From positions 28,311,501 to 28,375,500 of the forward strand of contig NC_068557.1 in assembly GCF_022201045.2 (NCBI RefSeq): DNA of 64,000 nt, given 5' to 3'. The stretch is from Citrus sinensis. Its lineage: Eukaryota > Streptophyta > Magnoliopsida > Sapindales > Rutaceae. The notes below the pieces were generated by a model. The model saw nothing but the letters and a program-made list of their open reading frames with translations. It did not search any database and was not told the origin of the DNA. Position 1 is the stretch's first letter. Each line of letters opens with the position of its first letter. This document shows positions 23,139-36,475 of the stretch, in pieces. The position numbers and the translations under genes are program-made.

Positions 23139-24659
23139 ATGGGCAGCCTTAACTCCGATCATGAACTCAAAACCAACTCTGCGTCATTCAATAACCCTAT
23201 GGATTCGGAAGAATTCAGAAGGCAAGGCCACATGATCATAGACTTCATTGCTGATTATTACAGAGATGTTGAGAAGTACCCGGTTTTAAGCCAAGTTGAA
23301 CCGGGTTACCTTCGAAAGCGCTTGCCAGAATCTGCCCCTTATAATCCTGAACCCATTGAAACAATCCTCCAGGATGTGCAACAACACATTGTCCCTGGAA
23401 TAACGCATTGGCAAAGCCCATATTACTTTGCCTACTTTCCTTCAAGTGGCAGCATCGCAGGGTTTCTTGGAGAAATGCTCAGCAGTGGCTTTAATGTTGT
23501 GGGATTTAATTGGATGTCATCACCAGCTGCAACCGAGCTGGAGAATATAGTCATGGATTGGCTTGGAGAGATGCTCAAGCTTCCGAAATCTTTCCTGTTT
23601 TCGGGAACTGGTGGTGGTGTGATTCAAGGGACAACCTGTGAGGCCATTTTGTGCACACTAGCTGCCGCAAGAGATCAAATTCTGAACGAAATTGGAAGAG
23701 AAAACATATCCAGACTTGTTGTCTATGGATCTGATCAAACTCATAGTGCACTCCAAAAGGCTGCACAAATAGCTGGAATCGATCCGAAGAATTTCCGTGC
23801 TATAAAGACAACAAAGTCATCATCATTTACGCTAACCCCAGAGTCTCTCCAAGCAGCAATCGACTTGGATATACAAGCTGGGCTGATCCCACTATTTCTT
23901 TGTGCCACGGTTGGCACAACTGCAATAACCACTGTGGATCCACTAGGGCCGCTCTGTGACATAGCAAAAAGATACAGCATATGGGTTCATGTGGATGCGG
24001 CATACGCTGGAAGCGCCTGTATTTGCCCGGAGTTTCGCCATTTTATTGATGGCATTGAAGGTGCGGACTCGTTTAGTCTGAATGCACATAAATGGTTCTT
24101 CACAACTTTAGATTGTTGTTGCCTGTGGGTGAAGAACCCAAATGCTCTCATAAAAGCCCTCTCCACAAACCCAGAGTTTCTGAGAAACAAGGCAAGTGAT
24201 TCAAAGCAAGTGGTCGACTACAAAGATTGGCAAATTACACTAAGCAGAAGGTTTCGTGCATTGAAACTGTGGCTCGTGCTGAGAAGCTTTGGCGTGGCTA
24301 ATCTAAGGAACTTCCTACGTTCCCATGTGAGAATGGCCCAGCTATTTCAAGAGCTTGTGGGCGGTGATAACAGGTTTGAAATTGTAGCTCCGAGAAACTT
24401 TGCTGTGGTGTGTTTCAGGGTACTGCCTTCAGCTTCGGGTTTGGGCGATGGAAAGGCCAATGAAGGTGCCAATGAACTCAATCGAAAGTTACTGGAGTCG
24501 ATAAATGCATCTGGGCAGCTGTATGTCAGTCATGGAATGGTTGCCGGAATCTACTTTATACGTTTTGCTGTGGGCGCCACCTTGACGGAGGACAGGCATG
24601 TGATTGCCGCTTGGAAGGTGGTTCAAGAAAAATTAGATGGCATACTAGCTACATCTTAA
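23139..24659 (+). CDS. Aromatic amino acid decarboxylase family; predicted aromatic aldehyde synthase
   Basis: An intronless PLP enzyme of 506 residues, the usual length and gene structure of plant tyrosine/tryptophan decarboxylases. Lys318 in NAHKW forms the PLP Schiff base, His202 in DQTHSAL stacks on PLP, and Asp286 in HVDAAYAG holds the pyridine nitrogen. In this family a catalytic-loop tyrosine 29 residues after the PLP lysine (PxYLKN; Tyr332 of pig DOPA decarboxylase, Tyr348 of Catharanthus tryptophan decarboxylase) protonates the carbanion. Here that position is Phe347 (NPEFLRN), the change known to turn the reaction into oxidative decarboxylation-deamination giving an aldehyde, CO2, ammonia and H2O2. 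Ser369, where tryptophan decarboxylase has Gly, favours phenylalanine, tyrosine or DOPA. The likely product is therefore phenylacetaldehyde or 4-hydroxyphenylacetaldehyde, made in the cytosol. Family membership is certain; the aldehyde-synthase assignment is prediction. Confidence 0.9.
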   Translation: MGSLNSDHELKTNSASFNNPMDSEEFRRQGHMIIDFIADYYRDVEKYPVLSQVEPGYLRKRLPESAPYNPEPIETILQDVQQHIVPGITHWQSPYYFAYFPSSGSIAGFLGEMLSSGFNVVGFNWMSSPAATELENIVMDWLGEMLKLPKSFLFSGTGGGVIQGTTCEAILCTLAAARDQILNEIGRENISRLVVYGSDQTHSALQKAAQIAGIDPKNFRAIKTTKSSSFTLTPESLQAAIDLDIQAGLIPLFLCATVGTTAITTVDPLGPLCDIAKRYSIWVHVDAAYAGSACICPEFRHFIDGIEGADSFSLNAHKWFFTTLDCCCLWVKNPNALIKALSTNPEFLRNKASDSKQVVDYKDWQITLSRRFRALKLWLVLRSFGVANLRNFLRSHVRMAQLFQELVGGDNRFEIVAPRNFAVVCFRVLPSASGLGDGKANEGANELNRKLLESINASGQLYVSHGMVAGIYFIRFAVGATLTEDRHVIAAWKVVQEKLDGILATS

Positions 24660-26737
24660 GTCTCCGACGTTGATATTATTTGGTAGAAAAATTTACTCTT
24701 ATCGGAATCTTCTTCATTATTCGAGTCCGACCGATTATCAACCATCAAGGCTTCATCCTATCGTTCAAAAATTAATAAATATATCTTAAATATGAATTGA
24801 TTCAATTTCTTTTTTCCTTCCTTTCGACAAAAAAGAAAAATTTATTTTCTCCTGATAATTATTAAATTCAAACGATTATATAATTTCAAATTACTAGTTT
24901 CGTTAGTTTCAGAATTTTTTTTCCTTCTGCTACTTGGAATATTAACTAGATTAAAAGAGAACTTCATATCGAAAAACTTGTGTGATTGGTCTTATTCATT
25001 CATTACTTGTGAAGTGTGCTGAAGTGTGTATGCATATTATTATGATTAGTTAAAACATGCATATAGCAAGGAATATACGAGAAATGAACGTGAGACCAAT
25101 CAATAAAAGACATTAATTCGGATATATAAAGTGAGCCACTTTTCTTTAATTATAATAGAACAATTGTTTTAAATAAAAATTAATAAGAATCAAGAGACCG
25201 ACCTAACTAGCCCATTGCACTACCTCTGCATGCTGAGATTGTAAGAACAAATTTTTCTCCAAAGAGAAACAACAATTTTTGCCAACCCATTACCAAAACT
25301 CTAGAAACAAAAGCTAAAACCAAAATATGAAACAAAATGTAACAACTTCAAGAAAGCCAACAGTTGTAAAGCACTCATAGCTGCACCTGGCAAAATTATT
25401 TGCAAACCTACAAATCTTCCCAAACACACCCGCGTAAACCCATCAGTTGCGAGTAATTTTATATGTTGCGGACAGATTTGATATTTATATTTAAACCCAT
25501 GCAAGTTGTGGGTGGGTTTGCAGGTACCCATCAACCAATTGTTTTTTAAAATATTTATTTTTTTTAATTTTGACCATAAAAATTACATTAAAAAAAATTA
25601 ATCATAAATATATGAAAGCTACAGTTGTTACTCGTGACCTAATTTTTTTAATTTTTAAAATTTTAATATGCACAAATTTTATATTTTTGTAAGTTTTATA
25701 TTTCTATATTTTATTTTATTTTAATTAATTTTTTTATTTTCCTTTAATGACTTAAACCTAATACTTGCTCAATAAAGTTAAGTGTTTTATATGTTTAATT
25801 AATTATTGACAGTAGTTGTTCAAAATTTACTTATTAACATTGTTGGCAATATTTGTATATTAATTAAAAGATGGATCAAAGTATTGATCTTAGTTATGAT
25901 AATTTGCCTATAACAAAAACATTTTGTGTTAGATTGATATATTTTGTATATTTATCCTAATATTGAAATTTTAATTTCTTATTTACATTTATAAAATCTA
26001 GAACTAAGTATTTTATGCCAATTTGTTAAGAAACTGTTATAAATTTATATTTTGGATTATATAATTTAAATTTTTATATGTTATTAAACTATTTTTTTAA
26101 TATCTATAATCTTATATGTCAGAATCCATAAAAAATCCACTGAGTTACGAATGATTTGGTAATTATTTAAATTCGCTGCGGGTGGATTTGATAATTTAAT
26201 TTTTTTCCAGTGAAAATTTGGCAATGATAAACCTGAGCCGATATAACCATTACCATCTCTCGGCATCGGTGTGCAATAACTCGACGGAAAAATGACCACA
26301 TTATGTTGCTCCCTTTCTATTAACTGTTTTATATTTTATTTCTTTCCAAAATCATTTTATATGCACAAATAAAAAAAAGTTAATAGATAGGGCTCACTAT
26401 TCTGAGAGCACCTAAAACAAAACAGAGCATCTGTCTGTCCAAGTGGAAAAAGCAACCAAACTCTGGTAATGAAAACCAGAAACACATTTAATCTCGAGCT
26501 TAGAAGTTATACACCTTGAAATTGGTTTTCTTGGTCCATCAAGTACAGTGGATTTCACTTTGCCTGAGTCAATAACATGAAGAAACTATACTCATATTTT
26601 CATGTCTTATAAAAGATCCATTATTATTCAAAATAAACTGGAGGTATCCAAGTCTCCAGATTTTCAAGAGCAGATATTTTACCTATCTAACTAAACCCAA
26701 GTTGAAGTCTTCAGCCTGCCACCTTCAGATTCAACAA
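24660..26737. other. Intergenic region
   Basis: AT-rich with no supported gene. About 25380-26240 contains GGGTGGGTTTGCAGGTACCC and GCTGCGGGTGGATTTG, which resemble subterminal repeats of a non-autonomous element, but I could not define its ends. Confidence 0.4.
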
Positions 26738-29700
26738 TCACCATCCCAACTTCTTGAAACTTTGATGCTAAGAGAAATTAAAAGAAAAAATAATCAGCCT
26801 AAAGATAATAAATATTTAATTAAGAATAGTAACCTCCACCAAGTAATCAAGCAGGAGAGAGAGGAAAAGAACTAACAATTCCAACAATTTTTCTGTTACC
26901 TGGCCATTGTTCTGGTGGATAACAGAAAGATCTCCTCTCCCATCGTGCTTCCTCTTCTGAATGGACATAGAAGCCATGACAATGACTATTAAGGCCGTCA
27001 AAGCAGTTTCAAAATGTGCTATGCTGTATACTAGCAATAAATCAGCACAAGTTTGACAATCTACAGTAGATATGTATGCAATATAAACAGGTGGCTGAAA
27101 CCCAAATAATGTGTTCTTTTTTCTTTTCTTTTTTTTCCCCATCATTACAAAAGTACACAATAAAAAATAAATAAAATTAATATAAAACATACAATAACTA
27201 ATGAAGTTCAAACCTTTTCTAGATGATTTTTCAACTGCTCAGAAACAGATTCTTGATGTGCACTCCTCTTCTTATTTTCAGCACTAATTCCATACTTGTG
27301 ACGGTGCTTATTCCTGCCATGATACTTGACTCTGTGCTTTCTAAGCTGCCCTTCCTTGTCTTTAGACAAACTGTTTGGCTTTACTGCTGTAGGGATCCCC
27401 TTTTCTACCTGTCATAACCAGAATAGGGAGAGACAAACTTACAGAAAAGACAAGTAGATTCAGCATTCTATGTTTCAAGTTATCTACAGGGCAAAAAGCA
27501 ACCAGACAGAAACAAAGCCAACCAAAAGCTGATGTTTAGGATTAACAAGATGTACACCTTAATATGGGAAAAGAATAAGATGACAAATACATGAGTAGCA
27601 AATGTCTTACGGAAGGCAGGTCAATGGGAGTTAAATCTCTCATATGAAAGGCTTCCCCTAGTACTTCCAAGTCAAAAGGACACAGGCTATAATCTCTCTG
27701 TCTTACATAGGAGGAGGTCTGAAAGAGCCGATCCAGTTCCATCCCTTCCCCTTTCCTAATCTCCGTGTCTCCCACCACATTGCGGAGATAGTGAGTCTCC
27801 GATAATGACAAAGGAAGTGCTCTTTTGCAAAAGAACTCATGGTGATGCAAAAGCTTAAACTGATTTACGAGATCAATGGCACCACCAAGTTCCTTAGGCC
27901 CTAATTTGTTAAAGAAATGGCCTCAGTCAAGCAAAATGATGAGACTAGACTTGGAGGAAAAAAAAAAAAGGAAATTACTGGATCAAAGTATTTCCAAAGA
28001 CATGCATGCCGAATTGCAAGCTGCGTTGAGGATAATCAGGGGCCATACATGCCTTCAGTATAGGCTCCAAAACTCAATGCAACATTTATGGAAAACAAAA
28101 ATGACTAACACTTGGTTTAGTAGAAAACACAAGAACTTTTGGCTTTTAGAAAACTCAAGTTAGTTTTAGCAGCAACAAAAATAATTTTCTGTGGTTATCA
28201 CAGATTCTTTACATATGTTTATTTAAAAGATTGAGGTTAATATCTGTTAGATTAAGATAAGTTCAAGCTTGGCTTAACATTAAATCTTTACATTTAAACT
28301 ATACAGAGAAAATCACACACATATCAACTAAAATGTAGAATATATAATATAAAACTTTACGAAAATGTGAATTAGATATTTTGCATGAACAACAGTTTAA
28401 AACTTTGGATTCACAACTTCAAAAACCAGTGCACAATGCATTAATCCTCCCTTCCCACCTGGGCACCACCACCCCCTCCCCCGCAAAAAGACCCAAATTC
28501 TGGTGTTCCCACAATATTCACAAAAAGAAAATGGAAAATAAAATAAAGACCACCAATAAACGAGTCAACAAGCAGTGCCCACCAACAATTGCTCCTGAGA
28601 GAAACAATATAACTCTCCAATTCTTGATAATAGCAAGAAACAACCAGAATCAAAATCTTAACAGAAAGAATCATACTTACAAATGATTAAATGTGGAACA
28701 AAGCAAAATTATCCAGAACATTTTATAGACCAAATTTCAGAAAATGCAAACTGTGAACAGCTTAAATAAGCCAAGTCATTCCAGTGGAATCTTTTTTGTG
28801 TGTGTGTAGTATTATCCTTATCCATCTTGTATGGCTGCTTAAGAATCAGCAACATACCAAAATAATTACACAGGGCAACCAGTACCTTTCAAAAAGGTTA
28901 AAGGACCATCTCTAGTACAGAAAATTCTAGAATGTGCTTGATCATAAACACAGATTCAAATATGGTTGGTTTATCAGGACAAGACTTCTTCAAGTGAGTA
29001 ATTCACAATCCGAAGGATCTGATGGAGCTGAAATCGCTATGTCATTGTATCTAAGGGTGCATTTAGGATTGAGGTTGGGCAGCTTACGGCACTAAAGTGT
29101 TTGGTAAACATTAGCTGCTGTAGCTTGAAAGTTATGTTGATATAAATTTTTACTTGTATAATGGAAAATCTATTATATCTTTAATAATTTTATCAAAATT
29201 ATTATTTAAAATTTACATTTACTATATATTACTAACTTTTGTTTCATAATTATAACTTTTTTTCTACAGCAGCTGTACCTTAATTCCAAACGCACCCTAA
29301 ACCTTGTGAAGCTCCAATGTCAGTGAACCAAAACATGCAGGACAAAATAAAAGCCTGGAGGATAGAAGAATAGAAATCATAATCAATTAAATCCCTTTGT
29401 AATGCAAAATAGGAACAATAAAATTGGATAAGATAGTAGATCCCGTAAAACAAAAATCAGCATCATGTCTTAAGAAGCATTACTATTCTACAAAAAAAAC
29501 AATTAACGGTGAAGCAGACCTTCAACAAAGGAGGTCCAATTTATAAAAGTTAGGCCTTCAAATATAAACTATATCTAAACTAGGAGGTGATGATGTAATA
29601 GCTTAATGAGTCATCAGTTATTAATTGATTCGAAAATGTTTGAGCACGTGGTTTCTCGAGACCCTTCGAAATGATCATCTCACGACCACAAGGGTTTATA

Positions 29701-29942
29701 AAGCTCGAATTGATTTATCACTGTGTTTAAACCTCACGAGAAACTCTTCCCTACGTGAAGCTCCAATAAGCAGTGAATCCAAAATCTTACCCATTCCAAC
29801 TCTTTACGAAATCATCTCTGCTATTGAAATAAATCAAGCAGGCATCTAATAAATAATACCAGTAAAAAATTATCAACACCCAATAATAATAATAATAATA
29901 CAAAATCCTACCCGTTCCAAATCTTTTGCCTCCAAGGTCCAT
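26738..29942 (-). CDS. MED19A: Mediator of RNA polymerase II transcription subunit 19 (MED19a-like)
   Basis: Five minus-strand exons in transcription order: 29942-29912, 27900-27611, 27408-27214, 26956-26900, 26767-26738. They give a 200-residue protein; Arabidopsis MED19a has 221. It starts MDLGGKRFGTG, continues GPKELGGAIDLVNQFKLL and HHEFFCKRALPLSLSETHYL, then VVGDTEIRKGEGMELDRL, the conserved MED19 core (about residues 10-105). The C-terminal half is a basic Lys/Arg/His-rich tail (KHRVKYHGRNKHRHKYG, KRKHDG), also typical. MED19 sits in the Mediator head/middle region in the nucleus, bridging transcription factors to RNA polymerase II. All junctions are GT-AG and in phase. The short last exon (HQSFKKLGW) is the least certain part. 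The first intron is about 2 kb and carries a MITE. Confidence 0.88.
29055..29297. mobile_element. Tourist-like (PIF/Harbinger) MITE in MED19 intron 1
   Basis: The ends GGGTGCATTTAGGATTGAGG and, from the right, GGGTGCGTTTGGAATTAAGG are imperfect inverted repeats. They are flanked by TAA (29052-29054 and 29298-29300), the 3-bp TWA target site of Harbinger elements. It is 243 bp. Its inner sequence TCAAAATTATTATTTAAAAT is shared with the element at 48043-48332. Confidence 0.8.
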
Positions 29943-32900
29943 TGCCCTTGAGTGTTTTGGTTGAGATTTGCAGCACAGAATTGGACGATAGAGATTGGCT
30001 GTTGGAAGTGACCTGACGGTTACTGTATTCGTAGACGATGATTAGGGAGGGAAAAAGGTAGGTGTTATTTCGACTGTGTGAAAGTAAAATTGACAATGAA
30101 TGTAAAAATGGTCAAACAAAATGGCCGCGATGGGAAGATCTCCAAATTAATTGAAGTGTGTGACCGGCCACGTGGCTACTCATATCTACATCTCAGCCAT
30201 TACCCATTGGGGGCTAATATGATGTATCACATCCGTATGACGTGGCAGTATATTCTCGCCATGTGGACCTGCTGGCCTTGTCAATTCATGCCAACTTAAC
30301 GATAAGAGCATAAATGTCGGTCAGTGACAGCTCAGCTGCCCCGTCATGATTGAATTGCGTGCTCCTGCTATCTCACCACCAGGAATTATTTGCTGCCTCT
30401 ACTCCACCATTCACATGGCATGATAGCTAACATCTTTGAAAGTTTGAATTTATTTATTTATTTCTTTTAATTTGTGAAGTTTGAATGAATATTTTTGCAA
30501 AGAAGAAGTATGTGAATTATTATTTAAAAGATGATTAATAATTACTTTCTAATAAATACACCTTTTTAAGGGGAGGGAAAAACACCAGCATACCTTTTGT
30601 ATTTGTTAAGGTTTATTGGAGAAATACTTTCAAATGTCAATTGAGACATTTTCTTTTGAAAAAAAAAAAAAAAACATTGGGCATTTCACATGACTTTCTA
30701 CCTTGGGTTTAGAATATTTAATCTAGATACATAATTGACAAGGAACATAAATGACAAAATTATACTTGATTGTGTTGTTAAATTGAAATTTCTTATTTGT
30801 TTCTTATAATCTTCACAAATTATATTCAAGTATGCACCTACCAAATTTTTCTTAAGTATGTGCTCATGAAAGCACCCCGATATTTTTATCAGCATTTGTT
30901 TTATTAATTTTATGAATTTAACGTCTAAATTTCTCTTAGTTAAGTGAGAAAATAGCTAAAAGATTATTTCTCAATTATTTTGGCCTATGTTTATAGACCG
31001 AAGAAAACATACGTAGCAAGAGATTTGATTCCAAATTAAATTTTTGTCGTTCATCCTTTTTTTTTCATTTTACACCGTTAGATTTGTTAATTGTTTGTTT
31101 GTATTTGAGCATTCTGCTCATGATCCTATTAGTAATCACGTACCGTTTTTTGTTGATGTTCTAGATTGGATTAGTGATTTTTTTGAACTGAATATAAGGT
31201 CATGTGATTTTTGTATTGTCATGTATCGTAGTTTCTTAAATCGGGGCTAAAGTAATATAAAAACATTTCATCGTGTGTTTTTACAATATTTTCTTGACAC
31301 ATGGCATGGTGTAAGTAGCTATATTTTTTTGGTACCAATTATAATTATAACTTATTGTATATTTTTAATTATATAATTTATTATTCAATTAAAAAAATTT
31401 AATTAGAATTTACATGGGGATGAGAGTCCTATGAGATTTTACTCATTTGGAAAAGATACGGGAAAAAAATTTATATCTAATTTCTTATTCGAAGAAGGTA
31501 TAAAGATAATTTAGCACCTAGTATCTTATTCGAGAAGTGGAAGGAGATTTGGTGGAATCCTAATCTCTTCTCTATTTATTTTGTATTGTTATTTTATTTC
31601 CTATAAAATGTTAGTAAAATACATTTAAAATTTAAATTGTAACAATATAAATGTAAATAATAAATATCATAATATTTATAAAAATAATATAAATAATGGC
31701 TAATGTATACCATGTTATTTTTATGGTTATGTTCGACCTTTACTTTTACTTAATTTCATAGGTTATCTTGTAATTTTGATGACATGAACTTAGTTTGATG
31801 AAAATAATTTTAATTACTTCAGTTTATTTTAACGCTTTTATGTGGTAATATGATCTTATATCTTATACTTTAGTATGATTAAATCAAATTTAAAAAAATC
31901 AATTATCCAGGGTTTGAATATTCTCGAGAATCCTCCTTTATTATTCCAGGATCCTTATATCCTTTTCTTTTCTCAAGCAAATTTAGAAGTTACAAGAATA
32001 TAAACAAAATATCATAGATGAATAGAAGAATGTCGATCCCTTTTCATTCCCTCCCCACCGACATTCCAGTCATCAACCAATCGCCTTTAAATTAAAAAAA
32101 AAAATTATTATTGAAACGAAAAAGACAGAAATTTGGAGTGGGTGAATTGGGCAACCTTCTACATTCAGGGCCTACATTGGAGACAAACGCAGCTGTAAAT
32201 GGTCCGTGTCTATTTCAATGGACAATGGTAGCATTGTAGTCCACGGCCCAAGTGTGGGCTGTGGGCGGTGGGCACCAAAATTAATTAGCTTTCGGCTCCG
32301 GCCAATCAAATCCTCATTAGTCATTAGCTCCTACTTTGGATGCAGATGTAGCCTCTCCCAAAGAATGGGACATATAGCCGCCTTACTGATAAGGGAGGCA
32401 CTCCAAATGCAAGGTTGTCATACAATGACTAGTCCAAAATATTGTTATTAATGTCCTAAATTGACATGCCCAAGGTAGGCAGTCCAAGTTGTAATGTCCC
32501 TAACAATTTTGTTTTTTTTTTCCCCTCAAATAATTGTCTTAAAATATGATCTCATCCAGACATTTCCGATCATATTTATACAAGATTAGACTCAATCTAA
32601 TTATATACGTCCAAAATTGTATGTATAACATTTAAATTTATTAATTTATGCATCTATGAACGATTTGGTTCAATGGAGCAACATAATCCAATGCAAGTCT
32701 ACATATTCAAATGTATATGGCTAGATACAACACATAGTTTTCACTTTTCTTGTGGATCATCTACTAACGTCACTTTCAACTTTTTTATTTAGCTTACCTT
32801 TCAACTTTTCTTTGTTTGAAGAGGACTTGTGAATGGTAAATTAGAAATATGTTTTCTTATCTTCATGCAAGAGAACACGATGAAATGATAATAATAACAA

Positions 32901-33762
32901 AATTAGTTATTTATTTATTTAATGATTTTTTTTTCACATATAGTTATAAATATTGATTAACTACGTTCCATTCTTATTTTGTAATAAGCGTCAACGGCAT
33001 AAAATTTAGATTAAAAGTTAAGCTATAAATAAAAAGGTCCATAATCCTCGCTCAACAATGCCATTAATTTTGACCAAATTAAAAGTCACGCAATCTTACT
33101 ATTAAACATGCTAACTTTAGAGGTCTTAATTATCTATTCAATTCAATATTTTTAAAGATATTTATAGATACAACAATTTATGATCACAAATTCCATTTGA
33201 TCAAAAGAGATGCCAAAATAGTATTAGTATGGCTTATTTTAAACTCCTTGATGTGTAACCATTATTATCCTATTTTCCCATTAAGATAACATCGTCTTTA
33301 CTTTTATTTTTCAAGTTAGTGTACAATACAATACAAATAAAGTAATTAATTTTTGTTTAGTAATTCGATATATCTAAATTCGATTAAAATTTTGAAAATA
33401 TAGGAAAATTTGGATTAGTCTTTCATAATCGAGTATTTTTCTTTCTTTAAGGAATTCTCACAATCTAGTTATAGCTAACATTAACAACTAATACTAACAG
33501 TACCAAATCCCAAAGACCAATCACAAGCAAATTGCAGCCAATAAAAGACATCCACGTGTCGCCGTGTAACACAACACAAAAAGCAGACTGGACCCTCTTT
33601 TCACTTCTCTTGGATGCTTGCTTCCTTAACCTGTCGGCAACCACGGCGCTTAGCTGTCACTACAAACAATCTGACAGTCCTTACACGTAGCGAACTCCTA
33701 TTGGCTTAAATATCTTCCTGTCATTTTTCTCATGTCCTTTACGCGAAAACATCAACAAGCCA
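29943..33762. other. Intergenic region between divergent MED19 and BAG genes
   Basis: 29943-30070 is the probable 5' leader of MED19, and the next few hundred bases (with GCCACGTGGC at about 30167) its promoter. The remaining about 3 kb is AT-rich with no supported gene. Another G-box, CACGTG at 33553-33558, lies about 390 bp upstream of the BAG start codon. Confidence 0.5.
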
Positions 33763-33768
33763 TATAAA
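33763..33768 (+). promoter_or_regulatory. TATA box of the BAG gene
   Basis: TATAAA, in the context CATATAAAAC, lies 177 bp upstream of the start codon at 33940. Confidence 0.6.
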
Positions 33769-33939
33769 ACCCCCTATAGCACGATAACACTCGGTTTGTG
33801 TCGGCAGCAAAAATATAGAACCAAGTGCATCATATTCAGGTATTAAGATATTTTCCGTCACTTTCCCGAGAAAATATTCGAACGGTGTTTTCTCCCGGAG
33901 AAGTGCGAGATTGTATTTGAAAATTATACGCGAAGAAAT

Positions 33940-36072
33940 ATGATTAAGCGAAAGTCCAATGCGCGTGGTAAAATGCATGAGAGCTCCACGACGACGTCGT
34001 CTACATCAACAGAAGACGAGATTGATTGTGAGCTGAGACCCGGTGGCATGTTGGTGCAAAAGAGAAGCGAAAAAACCGATGTTCCAGCCCCGTACTTACG
34101 GCTTAGGATTGCTTTTGGTGCGCTCCGGTACGAGATCTCGGTGAATTCTCGGGCAACTTTTGGTAAGACAGTTGGATCTTAGTTTGTCTTTCTTTTTTCT
34201 GTTTGGCAGGTTAGAAAATGTAGGAAAAGTAATTATGACGTGTAATGATGGTAGTAAATTCGCATAATGCTAGAGAAAAAAAACGTAAATTCGGCAGGTT
34301 TTCTTCCATTACTTCTAGTACGTGGCGTTGCATGGTCCTTTTTAGATCTGCTTTTCATCTTTTAATTTCTCATTATCCACATGTTTAAATTAACTTTAAA
34401 TTTTGCAAATAAACCTCAAAATTTTATCTATAATTATTTTAAATAACAACCCAGTAGTTTTGGATAGAAAATAGTTACCAGACTTGTCATGCGTTACATG
34501 AGGCGGTGTCCCCCATTAAAATATGAAGTAGCTAGCGAGAGAGTGCATTGTAATTTTGAGAATAAAGCGGGTGATTTTGTGATGGGTTGACTTGACTAAC
34601 AGGAGAGGTAAAGAAGGTGTTAACGGGAGAGACAGGGTTACAGGCAGGTGACCAAGTACTGATTTATCGAGGGAAAGAGCGAGAAAATGGGGAGTATTTG
34701 GACATGTGCAGGGTCAAAGACCGATCAAAAGTCATACTAACGGAGGACCCGGCAAGCATTGAAAGAAGATTCATTGAGATGCGCCGAAATGCTAAGATCC
34801 AAAGCGCTCATCGCGCTATTTCGAACGTGTCCATGGAAGTTGATAAGCTGGTCGAGCAGGTTTGCACGTCTCATTAATTCTCATTTTATATTTTTAATTG
34901 TTTGACTATTCTTTTCGAAATTACATATTGTGTACTCGATAGAAAAAAGCTAATTGATGGTGTAAAAGCTCAAATGCAGGGAAAGAGCTCAAATTAATTA
35001 ATTAAAAAAAAAAACACCACTTGTTTATTTATATAATGAAAAAGTAAGTACAATAACTTTTACTGAAGTCATAGAAGCTTAATGTAGAGTGGATGAGTAT
35101 CAGCCGTTGGATAGGGTAGAGTCAAAAGTGGGTGACAGTTCTACTGTTATGATGATCAAACAGCTGGCTTTGATGTGGGTGTTACATCAAGTCATTGACG
35201 TTGACGTACAGACGGGTTCTATGTCATCATTTGCTGTGGAATCTAGATTGCCCTGTTGCCGTCGCGTGGGGCTAGTAAGTTTTTAATTAAGCAGTGAGAG
35301 CAGAAAGCTCCACTGGTTCTCAGGTGTAATTAATCTTTGGGAGCTTCTTTAATGGGGTAATTTTAATTTCGCGGGACCATTATCTGTCTTCTGGAATATG
35401 CAGATCAACGGTGCTGGATCCCATAGTCTTTTTTATTTTTATTTTTTATTTTTCGGTTTAGAAAAGGGACCCATAGTGTCTTCATAGTCTCTTTAATTTT
35501 GAAATTCATTATATTGTTATTAGATTATATATTGCCAGGCAATATATTCTTGAGTCTTGTTGTCCCTTAATCTGCTTTTCTGTCTTCTTTACATGCCATA
35601 TGATTCTTGATATTAGCATCATTTTCCTTTTGCGCTTTATAACAGGTTTCTGCCATTGAAAAGTCCATCTCAAATGGCGTTAAGGTACCAGAAGTTCAAA
35701 TCACAACATTGATTGAGATGCTCATGCGACAAGCAATCAAGCTAGACAGCATTTCTGCAGAGGGAGATGCTTCTGCTCAGAAAAAATTGCAGGTATATTC
35801 GGCGTACAAGATGCACTTAGGGTGTATTATCACCATTTGGTTCGATGTCCAGTCTTGCAAAATAGTACCAGTTTGATTTGCAATTTTAATGCAATGCATT
35901 TCTAATTATGATTTTAATGGTTATCTTTCAGGGTAAGAGAGTGCAGAAGTGCGTTGAAACTCTTGATGTACTGAAGATAGCAAACGTAAAAGTACAGCCT
36001 GTGGTTGTCACAACCAAATGGGAGACCTTTGATCCTCCTCCGTCCACAGCTCACTGGGAAATTTTTGATTGA
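33940..36072 (+). CDS. BAG family molecular chaperone regulator (BAG1-4 type)
   Basis: Four exons: 33940-34162, 34603-34859, 35646-35792, 35932-36072, all GT-AG and in phase, giving 255 residues. After a short N-terminus comes the group signature ELRPGGMLVQKR (about residues 31-42). A ubiquitin-like domain follows (about 52-130; YLRLRIAFGALRYEISV, KVLTGETGLQAGDQVLIYRG). Then comes the three-helix BAG domain (about 145-230; SNVSMEVDKLVEQ, LIEMLMRQAIKLDSI, KRVQKCVETLDVLK) and the C-terminal tail HWEIFD typical of plant BAGs. These proteins bind the Hsp70 ATPase domain as nucleotide-exchange factors and couple it to ubiquitin-dependent turnover and stress tolerance. It is shorter than Arabidopsis BAG1-3 (about 300-340) because the linker before the tail is short, and close to BAG4 (269). 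The first ATG is favoured because plant relatives also begin with a basic MxK-type segment; a second ATG 11 codons downstream is possible. Confidence 0.92.
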
Positions 36073-36475
36073 TCTAAACCCAAATTAGTTTTTATTTTTG
36101 CTCCATTCAAAAAAAAAAAAAATTCAATTTTATGTATTGAACTAGCTCGAGATAAATACAAATATGTGTACGAGCTATTATTCGCCTTGTACTTATATAG
36201 CCCTTTCTGCCGCGATCTTGGCCAATAAGTGTTCGATCACTACAATTAGTGACTTAGTAATTGAGGTTTGGTTTGAACACTGTATCCTGACTAGGAATTA
36301 ATAATAAGAAAATTTGTACACAATCATTTTGCTCACGTGGTTGTAGACAGAGTTTGGCTAAACAAAACAACGTGACAGGCACGCACGTTGCTATCTTTTA
36401 TCAGTATGGCCTGGGATTACACCGTATTGCAAAATCTCAGTAAGAATACAAGACAAAGCCGTTTGTCCAACAAAC
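36073..36475. other. Short gap between BAG and PPR genes
   Basis: It contains the BAG 3' untranslated region and the PPR promoter/leader. An ATG at 36406, out of frame with the PPR gene, opens a reading frame that runs past the PPR start to 36768. Confidence 0.6.

Noticed and set aside
25380-26240. Suspected further non-autonomous transposon with GGGTGGGTTTGCAGG motifs
   Set aside because: I could not define inverted ends or a target duplication.
27876-28686. Open frames of 95-101 codons antisense or internal to MED19 intron 1
   Set aside because: They lie in an intron or overlap MED19 exon 2 in antisense, and have low-complexity composition.
35089-35286. A 65-codon open frame inside BAG intron 2
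   Set aside because: The intron is bounded by good splice sites and the frame has no domain; including it would break the BAG protein.
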